From assembly GCF_042477335.2 (NCBI RefSeq), contig NC_091246.1, forward strand, positions 252,158,501 through 252,222,500: a stretch of 64,000 nt of DNA, given 5' to 3'. Both the position numbers and the translations under genes were made by a program. The DNA is from Ovis canadensis (lineage: Eukaryota > Chordata > Mammalia > Artiodactyla > Bovidae). Positions 12,336 through 23,465 of this stretch are shown here, piece by piece (the stretch's first letter is position 1; every line of letters starts with the position of its first letter). Below the pieces are notes generated by a model. It was given only the letters and a program-made list of their open reading frames with translations. It searched no databases and was not told where the DNA came from.

Positions 12336-12556
12336 CAGTTCAGTTCAGTTCAGTCGCTCAGTCGTGTCCACCTCTTTGCGACCCCGTGGACTGCAGCACA
12401 CCTCCTTGTCCATCACCAACTCCCGGAGTCTACTCAAACCCATGTCCATTGAGTCGGTGATGCCGTTCAGCCATCTCATCCTCTGTCGTCCCCTTCTCCT
12501 CCCGCCCTCAATCTTTCCCAGCAGCAGGGTCTTTTCAAATGAGTCATTTCTTCGCA
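12336..12556 (-). mobile_element. BovB LINE 3' fragment, TSD-bounded
   Basis: About 220 bases of the BovB 3' end in minus orientation. An exact 12-bp TSD (TTAGGTGAACAT) is present at 12324-12335 and 12557-12568. It is inserted in the same ancient L1 as the element at 10.97 kb. Confidence 0.94.
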
Positions 12557-12726
12557 TTAGGTGAACATATTTGTATGCAATTGCTGAGTCATATGGTAAT
12601 TCTATGTTTTATTTTTTAAAGAATTGTCAAAATGTTTTCCAAAGTGTCTGCAGAATTTTACTTTCTCACAAGCAGTGTAGAATGGTTCCAATTTCTCCAC
12701 ATCTTCCCCAAACCATAGTCATTCTG

Positions 12727-13001
12727 CTGCTGCTGCTGCTAAGTCACTTCAGTCGTGTCTGACTCTGTGCGACCCCAGAGACAGCAGCCCACCAGGCTCC
12801 CCCGTCCCTGAGATTCTCCAGGCAAGAACACTGGAGTGGGTTGCCATTTCCTTCTCCAATGCATGAAAGTGAAAAGTGAAGGTGAAGTCGCTCAGCCGTG
12901 TCTGACTCTTAGAGACCCCATGGACTGCAGCCCACCAGGTTCCTCCGTCCATGGAATTTTCCAGGCAAGAGTCCTGGAGTGGGGGGCCATTGCCTTCTCC
13001 A
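12727..13001 (-). mobile_element. BOV-A2 SINE (BovA dimer) with a (CTG)n tail
   Basis: Two BovA units are joined by the linker ATGCATGAAAGTGAAAAGTG. A (CTG) run marks the tail at the left. An exact 12-bp TSD (ATAGTCATTCTG) lies at 12715-12726 and 13002-13013. Confidence 0.95.
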
Positions 13002-13169
13002 ATAGTCATTCTGGTGGCTGCTAAGTGATATCTCATTGTGTGTTTGGTTTGCCTTTTACTAATAACTAATGAATAAATTCGTTGTTCCATGACCAGTTCT
13101 AACTGTTGCTTCTTGACCTGCTTCTTGACAGGTTTCTCAGGAGGCAGGTAAGGTTGTCTGATATTCCTA

Positions 13170-15900
13170 TCTCTTATTGCCATTACTTTGAATGAATATG
13201 TCATCCCATTGCCCTCTGCCCTCCATGGTTTCTGATGGGAAATCAGCTGTTACTCTTGTTGAGGGTCATTCATATGTGATAAGTGCCTTCTTTCTTGCCG
13301 CTTTCAATATATTCTCTTTGTCTTTGGCTTGTAGTGGTTTGATTATAATATGTATTGGTGTGAAACCTTTGAGTTTCTCCTTGGAGTTTCTTGGATGTGT
13401 AAAATGTAGTTTTCATCAAATTTGAAAAAAAAATTCAGCCATTGTTTCTTCTAATACTCTTTACATTCTCTCCCCACTCTCCTCCTGGGACTCCCAATAT
13501 TCATACCTTGGTACATTTCATGATGTTTCACAGCTCTCTGAGACTCTGTATGTTTACCTTCATTTTTTTTTCCTTTTTGTTCCTCCAACTGACAATCCCA
13601 GTTGACTTATTGTCAGGTTTGCTGATTCTTTCTTCCACCTGCTCAAATCTTCCAGTCAGCCCTTCTAATGAAGTTTTCATTTCAATTATACTTTTTGACT
13701 CCAGGATTTCTATTTGGTTCTTTTTAAAAATTTTCAAATTTTTAAATATTTTTATTAACATACTGTATTTGGTGACACATTGTTCTCACGCTTTTCTCTA
13801 TTCCTTTAGTCATAGTTTCCTTTAGTTCATTGAATATATTTTTAATATAAATTTATTTATTTTAATTGGAGGCTAATTACTTTATAATATTGTATTGGTT
13901 TTGCCATACATCAACATGAATACACCACAGGTGTACACGTGTTCCCCATCCTGAACCCCCTCCCACCTCCCTCCCCATCCCATCCCTCTGGGTCATCCCA
14001 GTGCACCAGCCCCGAGCATCCTGTATCCTGCATCAAGCCTGGACTGGTGATTCGTTTCACATATGATATTATACATGTTTCAACGCCATTCTCCCAAGTC
14101 ATCCCACCCTCGCCCTCTCCCAAAGAGTCCAAAAGAATGTTCTATACATCTGTGTTTCTTTTACTGTCTCTCATACAGAGTTATCGTTACCACCTTTCTA
14201 AATTCCATATGTATGTGTTAGTATACTGTATTGGTGTTTTTCTTTCTGGCTTACTTCACTCTGTATAATAGGCTCCAGTTTCATCTACCTCATTAGAACT
14301 GACTCAAATGTATTCTTTTCAATGGCTGAGTAATACCCCATTGTATATATGTACCAGAGCTTTCTTTTCCATTCGTCTGCTGACAGCATCTAGGTTGCTT
14401 CCATGTCCTGGCTATTATAAACAGTGCTGCGATGAACATTGGGGTACATGTGTCTCTTTTGATTCTGGTTTCCTCGGTGTGTATGCCCAGAAGTGGGATT
14501 GCTGGGTCATATGACAGTTCTATTTCCAGTTTTTTAAGGAATCTCCACACTGTTCTCCATAGTGGCTGTACTAGTTTGCATTCCCACCAACCGTGTAAGA
14601 GGGTTTTTTCTCCACACCCTCTGCAGCATTTATTGCTTGTAGACTTTTGGATAGCAGCCATTCTGACCGGCGTGAAATGGTACCTACCTCATTGTGGTTT
14701 TGATTTGCATTTCTCTGATAATGAGTGATGTTGAGCATCTTTTCATGTGTTTGTTAGCCATCTGTATGTCTTCTTTGGAGAAATATCTGTTTAGGTCTTT
14801 GGCCCATTTTTTGACTGGGTAGTTTATTTTTCTGAAATTGACCTGCAGGAGTTGCTTGTATATTTTTGAGATTAATTCTTTGTCAGTTACTTCATTTGCT
14901 ATTATTTTCTCCCATTCTGAAGGCTGTCTTTTCACCTTGCTTATAGTTTCCTTTGTTGTGCAGAAGCTTGTAATTTTAATTAGGTCCCATTTGTTTATTT
15001 TTGCTTTTATTTCCAATATTCTGGGAGGTGGGTCATAGAGGATCCTGCTGTGATTTATGTTGGAGAGTGTTTTGCCTATGTTCTCCTCTAGGAGTTTTAT
15101 AGTTTCTGGTCTTACGTTTAGATCTTTAATCCATTTTGAGTTTATTTTTGTGTATGGTGTTAGAAAGTGTTCCAGTTTCATTCTTTTACAAGTGGTTGAC
15201 CAGTTTTCCCAACACCACTTGTTAAAGAGATTGTCTTTTCTCCATTGTATAGTCTTGCCTCCTTTGTCAAAGATAAGGTGTCCACAGGTGCGTGGATTTA
15301 TCTCTGGGCTTTTTATTCTGTTCTATGGATCTATATTTCTGTCTTTGTGCCAGTGATGACTGTGGCTTTGTAGTAGAGCCTGAAGTCAAGCAGGTTGATT
15401 CCTCCAGTTCCATTCTTCTTTCTCAAGATTGCTTTGGCTATTCGAAGTCTTTGAATATATTTAAATAGCTAATTCAAAGCCTTTTTCTAGTAAGTCCAAT
15501 ATCTGGGTTTTCCTCAGGAAGGATTCTATAATTGCTTTTTTTCCTTGTGTGTAGGCTATACTCTGTTGTTTATTTGCATGTCTCTTGATTTTTGGTTGAA
15601 AACTGGACGTTTTAAATAATATAATGTGGCAATTCTAGATATCAAATTGCTCTTCTCTAAGGCTTACTGTTGATATTTGTTATTGTTTTTGCTATTGCTA
15701 TCTGTTTCATGACTTTTATTAACTAATTCTGAGAAATCTTTATTTGTTGCTGTGAGTGGCAACTGAAGTCCTTGCATAGTAACCTTAATGGTCAGTTAAT
15801 AATTAGACATTTCCTTAAACACTAAGAACCTGTAAGTCTCCCAGTCTTTGCCAAGGGGCTTTATGTATGTGCTTTAAGATTTAGCCAGACAGCTGACAGC
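13170..15900 (-). mobile_element. Ancient L1 (L1M-like) remnant, split by a younger L1
   Basis: Old L1 motifs flank the younger element: TGACTCCAGGATTTCTATTTGG (13697-13718) on one side and the AATATAATGTGGCAATTCTAG box (15620) on the other. No intact frame remains. Confidence 0.65.
13842..15450 (-). mobile_element. Ruminant L1 3' end, 1.6 kb, 5'-truncated
   Basis: Minus-strand frames give the C-terminus of L1 ORF2: [19 protein letters not shown] and the later [19 protein letters not shown], then the zinc-knuckle region in a shifted frame. The 3' UTR includes the ATTGGAGGCTAATTACTTTA box as seen on +. A 12-bp TSD (TTGAATATATTT) lies at 13830-13841 and 15451-15462. Frameshifts make it inactive. 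Confidence 0.93.
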
Positions 15901-17555
15901 TTTCCCTTAGTCTTCACTTCCTTCTTGTGCAGATCCTGAAGGACAAGCTTAAAGAAGAGCTTAAGATCTTTCCAAGTTTTTCCTGAGCACATGGATAACC
16001 ACAGACTCACAGCTCTCACATGCACGTGGTTTCTGGGTTCCCAGGAAAATGCCAGAGCTATTCACAGCCCGACAATTTTATCTCATTCCCTAACTTTTCC
16101 TTTCAAGCTTTTTGTTTAGCCTGTTGCTTATCCCAACTGTTATTCACTACCTTGGGTAGTCACAAGGTTCGATAGTTCCCTCTAAGTGTTTCTGACAAAG
16201 GCCTTTGGAAAAAAGGACTTTCAAACTGGGTGAAAGTCAAATAAAACCAGCCTTACAAGTGGGGTCTTCCAATTATCCACCATTCAAATCAGATAATGGC
16301 AATTATCTGAGAGTAATATTCTGAAGGCTCTCCAGCCCTATTGTTCCCCCTCTATCAACTTCCTGGCTGCTGCTCTCTACTGAGATTGTGAGCTTGTAAT
16401 TTTCATGGCTACCACAGAGCTAGAGAGATTGGTGGGGCTAGCATACATTAAAATACCTCAGGAAATTCCCCAGTGGTCCAGTGGTTAGGACATGGGCTTT
16501 CATTGCCATGGGCCCAGATTCAGTCCTTGGTTGGGGAAGTAAGATCCTACAAGCCATGCAGTCAAAAAAATACCATAGAACTTATTATTCTTACTAAGAT
16601 TTAGACATCTTTTTTGAATAAATGTTCCCTGCACTGCTTCAAGCTTTTGGTTAATTTCCAGAGCTCTGAAAAAAAAATTGATTCTGACCATTTTTGCCTA
16701 TTTCCCTTTTGCTTTTATAAAGGCAAGACATTTCAGATGTCTTTACTCTGACGTTTTCACTGACATCACCTTGATTTCCTAATTTTTCATATATTTCTAT
16801 ATTTGGGCAATCTTTATTTAACACAATACCTCGAGCATACCACCCCCTCAACCCTGTGCAGATATCTCCTCATGCCCCTAGGCTCTGACATTCCATGCTA
16901 GAATACCCTACTCACTCTGTTTGGGCCCCCACCGCACACACCAAGTAATACTGCACGCAAATATTCTCCTCTCCTTGCTCGCCTCTGGCTCCCTGGACCT
17001 GTGCGGAGCCACCCTCCCTGTCCTACTCCAGGTCAGCGCAGCTTCCCATCCCACCTCCTACCGCTGCAGACACCTACCTTGCTCTACCTCACGTAATGAT
17101 CTGAGAACTAAATTATTCAGGAATACGAGGTGAAAGTGAACCGTTTTCTTTCTAAGAAAAGAGAACAAGGAATTGGAGCAGCTGAGTGACTTGTGCAAAG
17201 ACACAAAACAAGTGAGGGCAGGGCAAGGAACAGACCTGGGTCAGCTGACTCCTGGTAATTCAGTTCCTTTTCCATTATAATCGCTAAAATCAATGGCTGT
17301 TGTTTGACTGAACACTTTCAGATTATTCAGATCTCAGCATAATTGTCACTTCCTGACCACGCAATCTAAATAACCACCCAGTCACTTATGACCATGTCAC
17401 CCTGTTTTAATTCTCCTTATTTCCCTCATCACTGACACTTTTCTTCATTTGTTGTCTCCAAGCACAAGGACTGTGTTTTTCTTATTCACTACTGTGTCCT
17501 TAATACTTAACCCACTGACTGCTTCACAGTTGCTTCATATGTATTTGCTGGACAA
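15900..17555. other. Non-genic stretch
   Basis: Apart from a tRNA-type SINE at 16456-16570 and a possible MIR at 17155-17275, no gene or known repeat was recognised. Confidence 0.4.
16456..16570 (+). mobile_element. tRNA-Glu-type SINE, short
   Basis: GTGGTCCAGTGGTTAGGACA and the later CAGTCAAAAAAATAC mark a diverged plus element. Confidence 0.85.
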
Positions 17556-17557
17556 AT

Positions 17558-17705
17558 GAATCCCTGGTGGTCCAGTGGCCAAGACTCCACACTCCCAAGG
17601 CAGGGAGCCTGGGTCCCCGGTCAGGGAACTAGATCCCACATGGCACAACTAAGACCCGGCTCAGCCAAATAAATGTTTGTAAATATATGAAATTATTTTT
17701 TAAAA
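17558..17705 (+). mobile_element. tRNA-Glu-type SINE
   Basis: The plus element has TCCCTGGTGGTCCAGTGGCC, the AGATCCCACATGGCAC box and an A-rich end. Confidence 0.88.
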
Positions 17706-18589
17706 AGAGAGTGGCAGTAGAATGCAGAAACCCCTCCAAAACGAAAGGGATTTAGGATGAGGCATGGAAGAAGGGTCTGTAAGCAGCCATCTGGACCAGG
17801 AGTCCAGCTGCCCACCTCCACACCCAGCAGCATAAGGGCAGTGGGAGGGAAAACAGCCGCAGCTCCAGAGGGCAGCAGGGTCAGCAGCGTCCCAAGCAGG
17901 AGCCAAGGTCCTGTCCGAGCACACCAGTGATGGGATCTTCCGGGGAAAGAATCAGGATACAGGGATTTTTGCTGATCACCAGTTGTGAATTCCAGAGGGC
18001 ACAGCGGGAGGTGAGGAGGGGCAGAGAAGGGACAGATAAGGGCATGATAGAGCCTGCTGGAGGTTATTGCACCCAAGATAAGGGGTGACCTGGGAGTCTG
18101 GAGTCCCAGTGATTGTTGACAAACACCAGGATAAAGGGCCTCAGGCAATGAGTCCTGGGGCTCAAGACAGATGGCTGAGGCCAGATGGAAATGGTGGGGG
18201 GTGCGAAGGGGTGTTTGGGGCTCCCTCTTTATCTGAGGGGCCAGTGTTCCCTCTCATGCCCGGCTATTGACGGAGGAATCTAAGTCAGAGTGGGTAGTGG
18301 GGAGAACCAGATTTCCCTGCTTGCATCCTGGCTGCTGCTCCACCTCTTTGTGACCTAGTTGTCTCACCCATAATGTAGAAATATTTATCTACAATGACTA
18401 ATCTGTGTAAGCCTTCACAAATGGCAGACTCTCATGAGAGTGACGCAGTCCAGCTCATTTTTAGCCAGACCTCCTCGGGGCTTCTCAGTCATGTGAGCCA
18501 AGGAATGGCCTTTCTTTGTGGGCTATGCTAGCTTGAGTTGAGTTCTTTGATTCTTACGACTAAAAGATTTCTGGCACAGACTTTATTTC
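17706..18589. other. Non-genic stretch
   Basis: The minus strand has an open frame of 151 codons at 17693-18148, but it has no family features and overlaps SINE sequence. A faint MIR is possible at 18305-18430. Confidence 0.4.
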
Positions 18590-19212
18590 TATAATAGGGA
18601 AGAACAAATCTGACTCCATAATGGATCTGTTTCTTTTGCTTTACAAGTTAATCACTAAAGGGATGTTGCCTAAAAGCCTAAATTATACATCAGGGCCCAT
18701 CTTTGGGAACCCTGCCTCCCGTGTAATGAGTGTTAAGCTAAAATACATTTGTTCAGCTCACAGGAAACATCCTGACCAGGCCCGCTTATGAATGACTGCG
18801 GAAAGGAAGGGTTGAACACACCCCCTCCAGAGTCTGACTTGAACCAGTAGATGTTTGACCTTACTCCCATACTGTTTTTTTTCTTTGCCACAACGCTCAG
18901 CATGCAGGATTTTAGTTTCCCAACCAGGGATGAAACCCATGTCCCCTACAGTGGAAGCTCAGAATCAGCAGCATCCCGAGCCAGAGCCAAGGTCCTGTCG
19001 GACCCCTGGACCACCAGGGAATTTTCCCTGTCCCTTCTTAATATAAAAGAGGGCTGAATTAGAACTCAGGGGAGATGGTTTTCTGGGACACCAGCCCACC
19101 ATCTGGGTCTGCTGGCTTTCTGAATAAAGTCTCTCTTCCTTGTCCTTACAGTCTGTCTCTTAGCTTACTGGCCTGCCATGCGGTGAGCAGCACCAGCTTG
19201 GGCTCAGTAACA
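18590..19212 (+). mobile_element. Endogenous retrovirus solo LTR (copy 1)
   Basis: The 5' edge is TATAATAGGGAAGAAC and the 3' edge CTCAGTAACA. Inside are a TATA-like AATATAAAAGAGGG near 19039 and a poly(A) signal AATAAAG near 19122, in the order of a U3-R-U5. A tRNA-type SINE interrupts it at 18868-19022. No viral gene is attached. The initial TG appears mutated to TA. Confidence 0.8.
18868..19022 (-). mobile_element. tRNA-Glu-type SINE inside LTR
   Basis: The minus element has CCAACCAGGGATGAAACCCA and the end GGACCACCAGGGAATT. Confidence 0.88.
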
Positions 19213-19335
19213 TTTTGATCTCCATTATGCAGATGAGGAAGCTTAGAATCAGAGAGGTTAAGTTGGCTGCTCGGAGGCACACAAAGATTTGAACACAAGT
19301 CCATCTGACCTGCCAGTCTGCTCAAAAATAGCCAA
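19213..19335 (-). repeat. MIR SINE remnant
   Basis: A minus MIR core, ATTATGCAGATGAGGAAGC followed by AGAGAGGTTAAG, directly follows the LTR. Confidence 0.8.
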
Positions 19336-19725
19336 ACCACCCCAACTCAAAGCCCAAGTGCCCAGGATCTTTTATTATTTCTAATCAAGTGTCTTCCTCC
19401 CCAGGGGACTCTGCAAAGGCCAGGACTGGACATTTTGAGAGTAAAGGGGGACCGGTTTGGCAACTCCCCACCTTGGGTGGATCACCCTGGAGAGCAGTTT
19501 AGTGAGTCACAGGCCACGCCTGAGAGGATTAATTTTCACATGGTCCAGTGGTCCGGATCCCAGGTCCACGCTTTCTGGAATGTGGTGGGCAGAGGACAAG
19601 AGGAGAGGTGTTCTGATGGGCACATGTCGTATCCAGGACGGCCCAAGCTGAAGGAGGCAGGAGCCCAGGGCTTTAGCCTCAAGAAAGGGGTGCTAGTTAC
19701 ACTTTCCCTGCCACCCTCACCTCCC
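19336..19725. other. Non-genic stretch
   Basis: An open frame of 122 codons on + (19435-19803) runs into transposon sequence and has no recognisable domain. Confidence 0.4.
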
Positions 19726-20440
19726 GCCCTATACAGGCAGGCCTTATTTTACCGCACTTCACTTTATTGTGCTTCGCTGATAATTTGTTCCTTAAAAACT
19801 TAAAGGCTCCTGGCAACCCTGTATCAAGCAAATCTACCGGCACTGTTTTTCCAACAGTATTATTTTTTAATTTGGTTATGTACATCTTTTTCTTTAGTCA
19901 CGTACAGTTGTGAGAGCTGAACCATGATGAAGGAGGGGTGCTGAAGAATTGATGCCTTCCAACTGTGGTGCTGGAGAAGACTCCTGAGAGTCCCTTGGAC
20001 AGCAGGGACATCCAACCAGTCAATCTTAAGGGAAATCAACCCTGAATACTTGTCGGAAGGACTGATGCTGATGCTGAAACTCTAGTATTTTGGTCATCTG
20101 ATGCGAACAGCTGACCCAGCAAAAGTTCCTGATGCTGGGACAGATTGAGGGCAGAAGGAGAAGAGGGCGTCAGAGGATCAGATGGCTGGATGGCATCACC
20201 ACAGCAATGGACGTGAACTTGGGTAAACTCCAGGAGATGGTGAAGTACAGGGAGGCCTAGCATGCTACAGTCTGTGGGGTCGCAAAGAGTCGGACACGAT
20301 TGGGCGACTGAACAGCAACATTCATTGCACGCTCGACAGACTGCAGTATAGCATAAATGTAACTTTTATACGTGCACAGTGAAACCATAAAATCCTTATT
20401 GCCATATTTGTTTCAGGGCAGTTGTCATTTTAGAAATGTT
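19726..20440 (+). mobile_element. Tigger-like (Tc1/mariner) DNA transposon remnant
   Basis: The left part shows GGCCTTATTTTACCGCACTT and TGGCAACCCTGTATCAAGCA. The right part shows CATTGCACGCTCGACAGACT and TATAGCATAAATGTAACTTT. These match the outer parts of a common mammalian Tigger-type element. A BovB end splits them. The exact family is uncertain. Confidence 0.65.
19935..20322 (+). mobile_element. BovB LINE 3' fragment
   Basis: This begins near the GCTGAAGAATTGATGCC box and ends GCGACTGAACAGCAAC. The coding frame is disrupted. It interrupts a Tigger-like DNA transposon fragment. Confidence 0.9.
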
Positions 20441-21225
20441 TTGGAAAATATTCTGGAATCATTTCTAAGAAACGCATAGAAGTGAAATATAAATACAAAG
20501 AAGAAACATCAGACTTCAGGACTAGGGAAACCCTTAACTAGACTTAGGGGTTGAGAATGGACTGCAGGACCACATCTCAAATGTTCTAGTCCAGAGTTGC
20601 TGTGGTTGAGCTGCCTGGTGGCCAAAGCAAAATGGGAAACTACAGTTATGAGGTTCAGAATACTTGAGTCATGTGGACAGACACAGACTGCCTCAGAGGA
20701 AACAAAACTTTTCCCAGCACTTAGCTCAAAAAGAAAATTTGTACACGTGTGTACAAATGACCCTGAATGGCATCATACATACGTGTCCCTGGCCACATCC
20801 TTGACTGTACAGGCTGTAATGGGTTTCTTAAGCCTATTTCCTGGAGTATCTTTTGAAGAATACAACAAAACAGTTCCAAATACAACTCAATGAGAGCCTT
20901 TAGAAAGTAGAGTCAAACACAACTTTCTAATGACTTCGCTTGATCCCATAGCATTTCCTAAACTGTGTTCCTCAGAACCCCAGAGTGGTACTCAGTAATA
21001 AGTGTTCTTTTAGAGCTCCACAGAAAATAAATTGGAGATAAAATCAGGATTAAACAAAATCAAGCAAGTTTTTTAACTGCAGAATTTCTAGGAGTATTTA
21101 ATACTCAAGTGTCCACGTGACTCTCTAATTTCAGGTGAAGGACGGATTGTTTTCCATATTCATGGACCCCCCTCCCTCCACTTATTCCTAGTTTTTTTCA
21201 GAAGTGCCTTTTAGAGGCTCGCAGA
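20441..21225. other. Non-genic stretch
   Basis: A + frame of 98 codons at 20597-20893 has no family features. No repeat was recognised. Confidence 0.4.
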
Positions 21226-21375
21226 GGGACTGCCCTGGTGGTCAAGTGCTTAAGAATCCGCCTTCCAATACAGGGGAGACAGGTTCGATCCCTAGTCAGG
21301 GAACTAAGATCTCACATGCCACAGGGCATCTAAGCCCATGCGCCAAACTAGAGAAGCCCGCACAGCGAAATGAAG
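21226..21375 (+). mobile_element. tRNA-Glu-type SINE
   Basis: The plus element has GACTGCCCTGGTGGTCAAGT and the B-box-like GGTTCGATCCC. Confidence 0.9.
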
Positions 21376-23394
21376 ACCCAGAGGGTGAGGACGAGAACTT
21401 CCCACAACCTGCGAGATGCTCCGTCTTCACCAAGGGGGCCGGGGGTGCTCCCTGGGAGCCCAGGCCAGGGGCAAACGTGGGGTTCCCTGTGACTAGCTGC
21501 GTGGAATTGAGGGAGCAGCCAAGGGAATGCAGACTCAAAGACTCACCGGATGTGCCCCAGGAGGCAGTCAGAAGCGGGTCAAGGGAGGATTCCAATCAGG
21601 GGTTAATTAGAGCCAGCCAGAGAAACGGGGGAGGGTGGGACAGGAGAGGAAGTTCAGAGCCGGCAGTGAGAAATGGGTCTAGAGCCGTTCCAGATTCAAA
21701 GAAAGTGTGATCTTAGGGGCTTGCTGTCTGATTTCCATAACCCCAGGCATAGATGCATTGGGATAATTCTGAGTCAGACAGAAGTGGTTGCCTCTATTGC
21801 TCATTAGCTGATGGTTCCGAGCTTCAGGTCTTAAATCCAAGTCTGGGACCCGAACCAGCAGATGATCCTCGGCCAAAATGGCCGATTGAGGAGATATTGT
21901 GCATACTTGCAAGGTTGAAAAGGCCAGCTATAAAAAGTCGTGTCCCAGAATGCACACACTCTGAAAGTCACAGGACTGTCAGTACCAGCGGGGAATGGAG
22001 ACAACCTGAATAGCCCACTTGTGGGAACTGATCAACTAAAAACATCCTTAAAGTTTATTTTCTAATTTAAAAAAGTGTTTTGTTTTGTTTTGTTTTTACT
22101 TCACTTTGAAGCATGTGGAATCCTAATTCCCTGACCGGGGACTGAGCCTGTGGCCCCGCATTTGAAGCGCACAGTCTTAACCGCTGGACAGCCAGGGCAG
22201 TCCATAGACTATAATACTTAAATACAACAAGATACCATACAACCTTCATGAGGATGTGATGGTGCTAATTAGTCTGGGAAAAGATATATGTAAACTATTC
22301 ATTAAAAGTACAGATTACCAAAATATAATAGCAGAGCCCCATTTCATCCAGAAAAAAGATTTTTTTGTATAGGCATGCACAGAAAGAAGGCTAAGGGAAG
22401 ATATCCAAAATGAAAACTGGTTCTCTGTGGGCTGAGAGACTGCGGGTTATTAATATCTTTTTCTTTACATTCATCAGTAATTTTTTTTTTCATGAAGCAT
22501 GGATCTGTTTTTACATAATTCTTTTTTAAAAACAAGTGGGAAATTCTTTAAATCCATCAGTATTCCTTTAGCTTTTTTTTTACAGTAAGAATGTATTTTT
22601 TTTTACATAATTATTTTTTAAAAGCAAGCGGGGAAAGCACTCCGTGTTTCCGACCTCCGCAGTTGGTACCCGAAGCCCTCCCTGTCTCTTGCGTGACCCC
22701 TCCCTCTCCACCCTTATCTTCATTATCCTGTTTTCGTCATTTTGGTTCCAAATCCTGTTCCTCTAGATCCCCGACCCAACCACCCTCAGGCACACAGACG
22801 CTTCGAGAAGGATGGAGGCACAGCCAGCCGCGTTCCGGGGAGCACAGAGGCGGGATATTCGGGACTAAGAAGGTGAGTGAAGAGACCAGCCCGCCTGGGG
22901 TTGAGGAGGGGAGCGGGGGTGTTTTGCTGGAACACAGCTCTCTGGGGCCACCGGGGTTTGCGGTGAGAGTGGCTTGGCCAAGATCAAGATCAGAGGTCAG
23001 GCAAGGGCCAGGCCAGTTATCACTGACATCAGTGACTCATGATCTCACTGCCCTGTCATGTCTTTGCCAGTGAATCTGATACAAGATTGAAAGCTCACAT
23101 CAGAAGTGTCTTTGTAGGGCAGGGGTCTGTGGTTACCTGCATGGTGGGATTTCCAAGATGGTCTGTCAAGAGACCTGGCTCTGGTTTCTCCAACTCACAG
23201 CAGACTCTGAAACTGTAACCGCACTGAGGCTGTCCTGCTCAAACTCCTTATACCCCCCAGGGCTGTGTGAAGCGCAGGATGGAAGAAACTGCATTACAAA
23301 GGGCGGAAAAAAATGTTTTACTGAGAATTAATGAGTTCACATTTGCACAGAAATTTTAAAATTATATTTTACTTGAAGATTTGGAAGGACTCAA
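21376..23394. other. Non-genic stretch with a diverged repeat
   Basis: The 22015-22560 part resembles an old interspersed repeat that I cannot name, and it holds a SINE at 22070-22204. The 22640-23080 part is GC-richer with a 160-codon + frame (22591-23073) of no recognised family. Related T-rich blocks at about 22505-22541 and 22596-22632 are repeated 91 bases apart. Confidence 0.4.
22070..22204 (-). mobile_element. tRNA-Glu-type SINE
   Basis: The minus element has a (TTTTG) tail at the left and the AACCGCTGGACAGCCAGGGC box at the right. Confidence 0.85.
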
Positions 23395-23465
23395 TTTTCT
23401 TTTTAAAAAATTCATATTGGAGTACAGTTACTTTACGATGCTGTGTTAGTTTCTGCTGTAACAGC
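23395..23465 (-). mobile_element. L1 3' end fragment
   Basis: TTGGAGTACAGTTACTTTAC and the following TGTGTTAGTTTCTGCTG are the ruminant L1 3' end in minus orientation. It is cut by the BovB at 23466. Confidence 0.75.

Larger units (their letters stand above)
9870..13110 (-). mobile_element. Ancient L1 (L1M-like) 3' region, host of four insertions
   Basis: Decayed minus-strand L1 3' UTR and ORF2 tail can be followed across gaps: TGAGATATAATTCACATACT at 10770, the CATTAGCAGTCACTC box at 10909, the ATAAATGGAATCAAGCAATA box at 11846, the CTGAGTCATATGGTAATTCT box at 12582 and the GTGATATCTCATTGTG box at 13025. BovB (10972), Bov-tA (12012), BovB (12336) and BOV-A2 (12727) interrupt it. The 9870-10745 part is assigned with less certainty. 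Confidence 0.75.

Noticed and set aside
14684-15181. 165-codon minus frame
   Set aside because: It is the C-terminus of L1 ORF2 in a truncated L1.
17693-18148. 151-codon minus frame as a novel gene
   Set aside because: There are no domains or conserved features, it overlaps the edge of a SINE, and no splice or poly(A) context was seen.
19130-19150. Attached retroviral genes next to the LTRs
   Set aside because: Sequence on both sides of each LTR is host or other repeats. These appear to be solo LTRs with no internal region.
22591-23073. 160-codon plus frame with a downstream GTGAGT-like donor as a coding exon
   Set aside because: The frame begins in T-rich repeat DNA and the peptide shows no domain. 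The donor-like AAGGTGAGTGAAG near 22870 may be chance.
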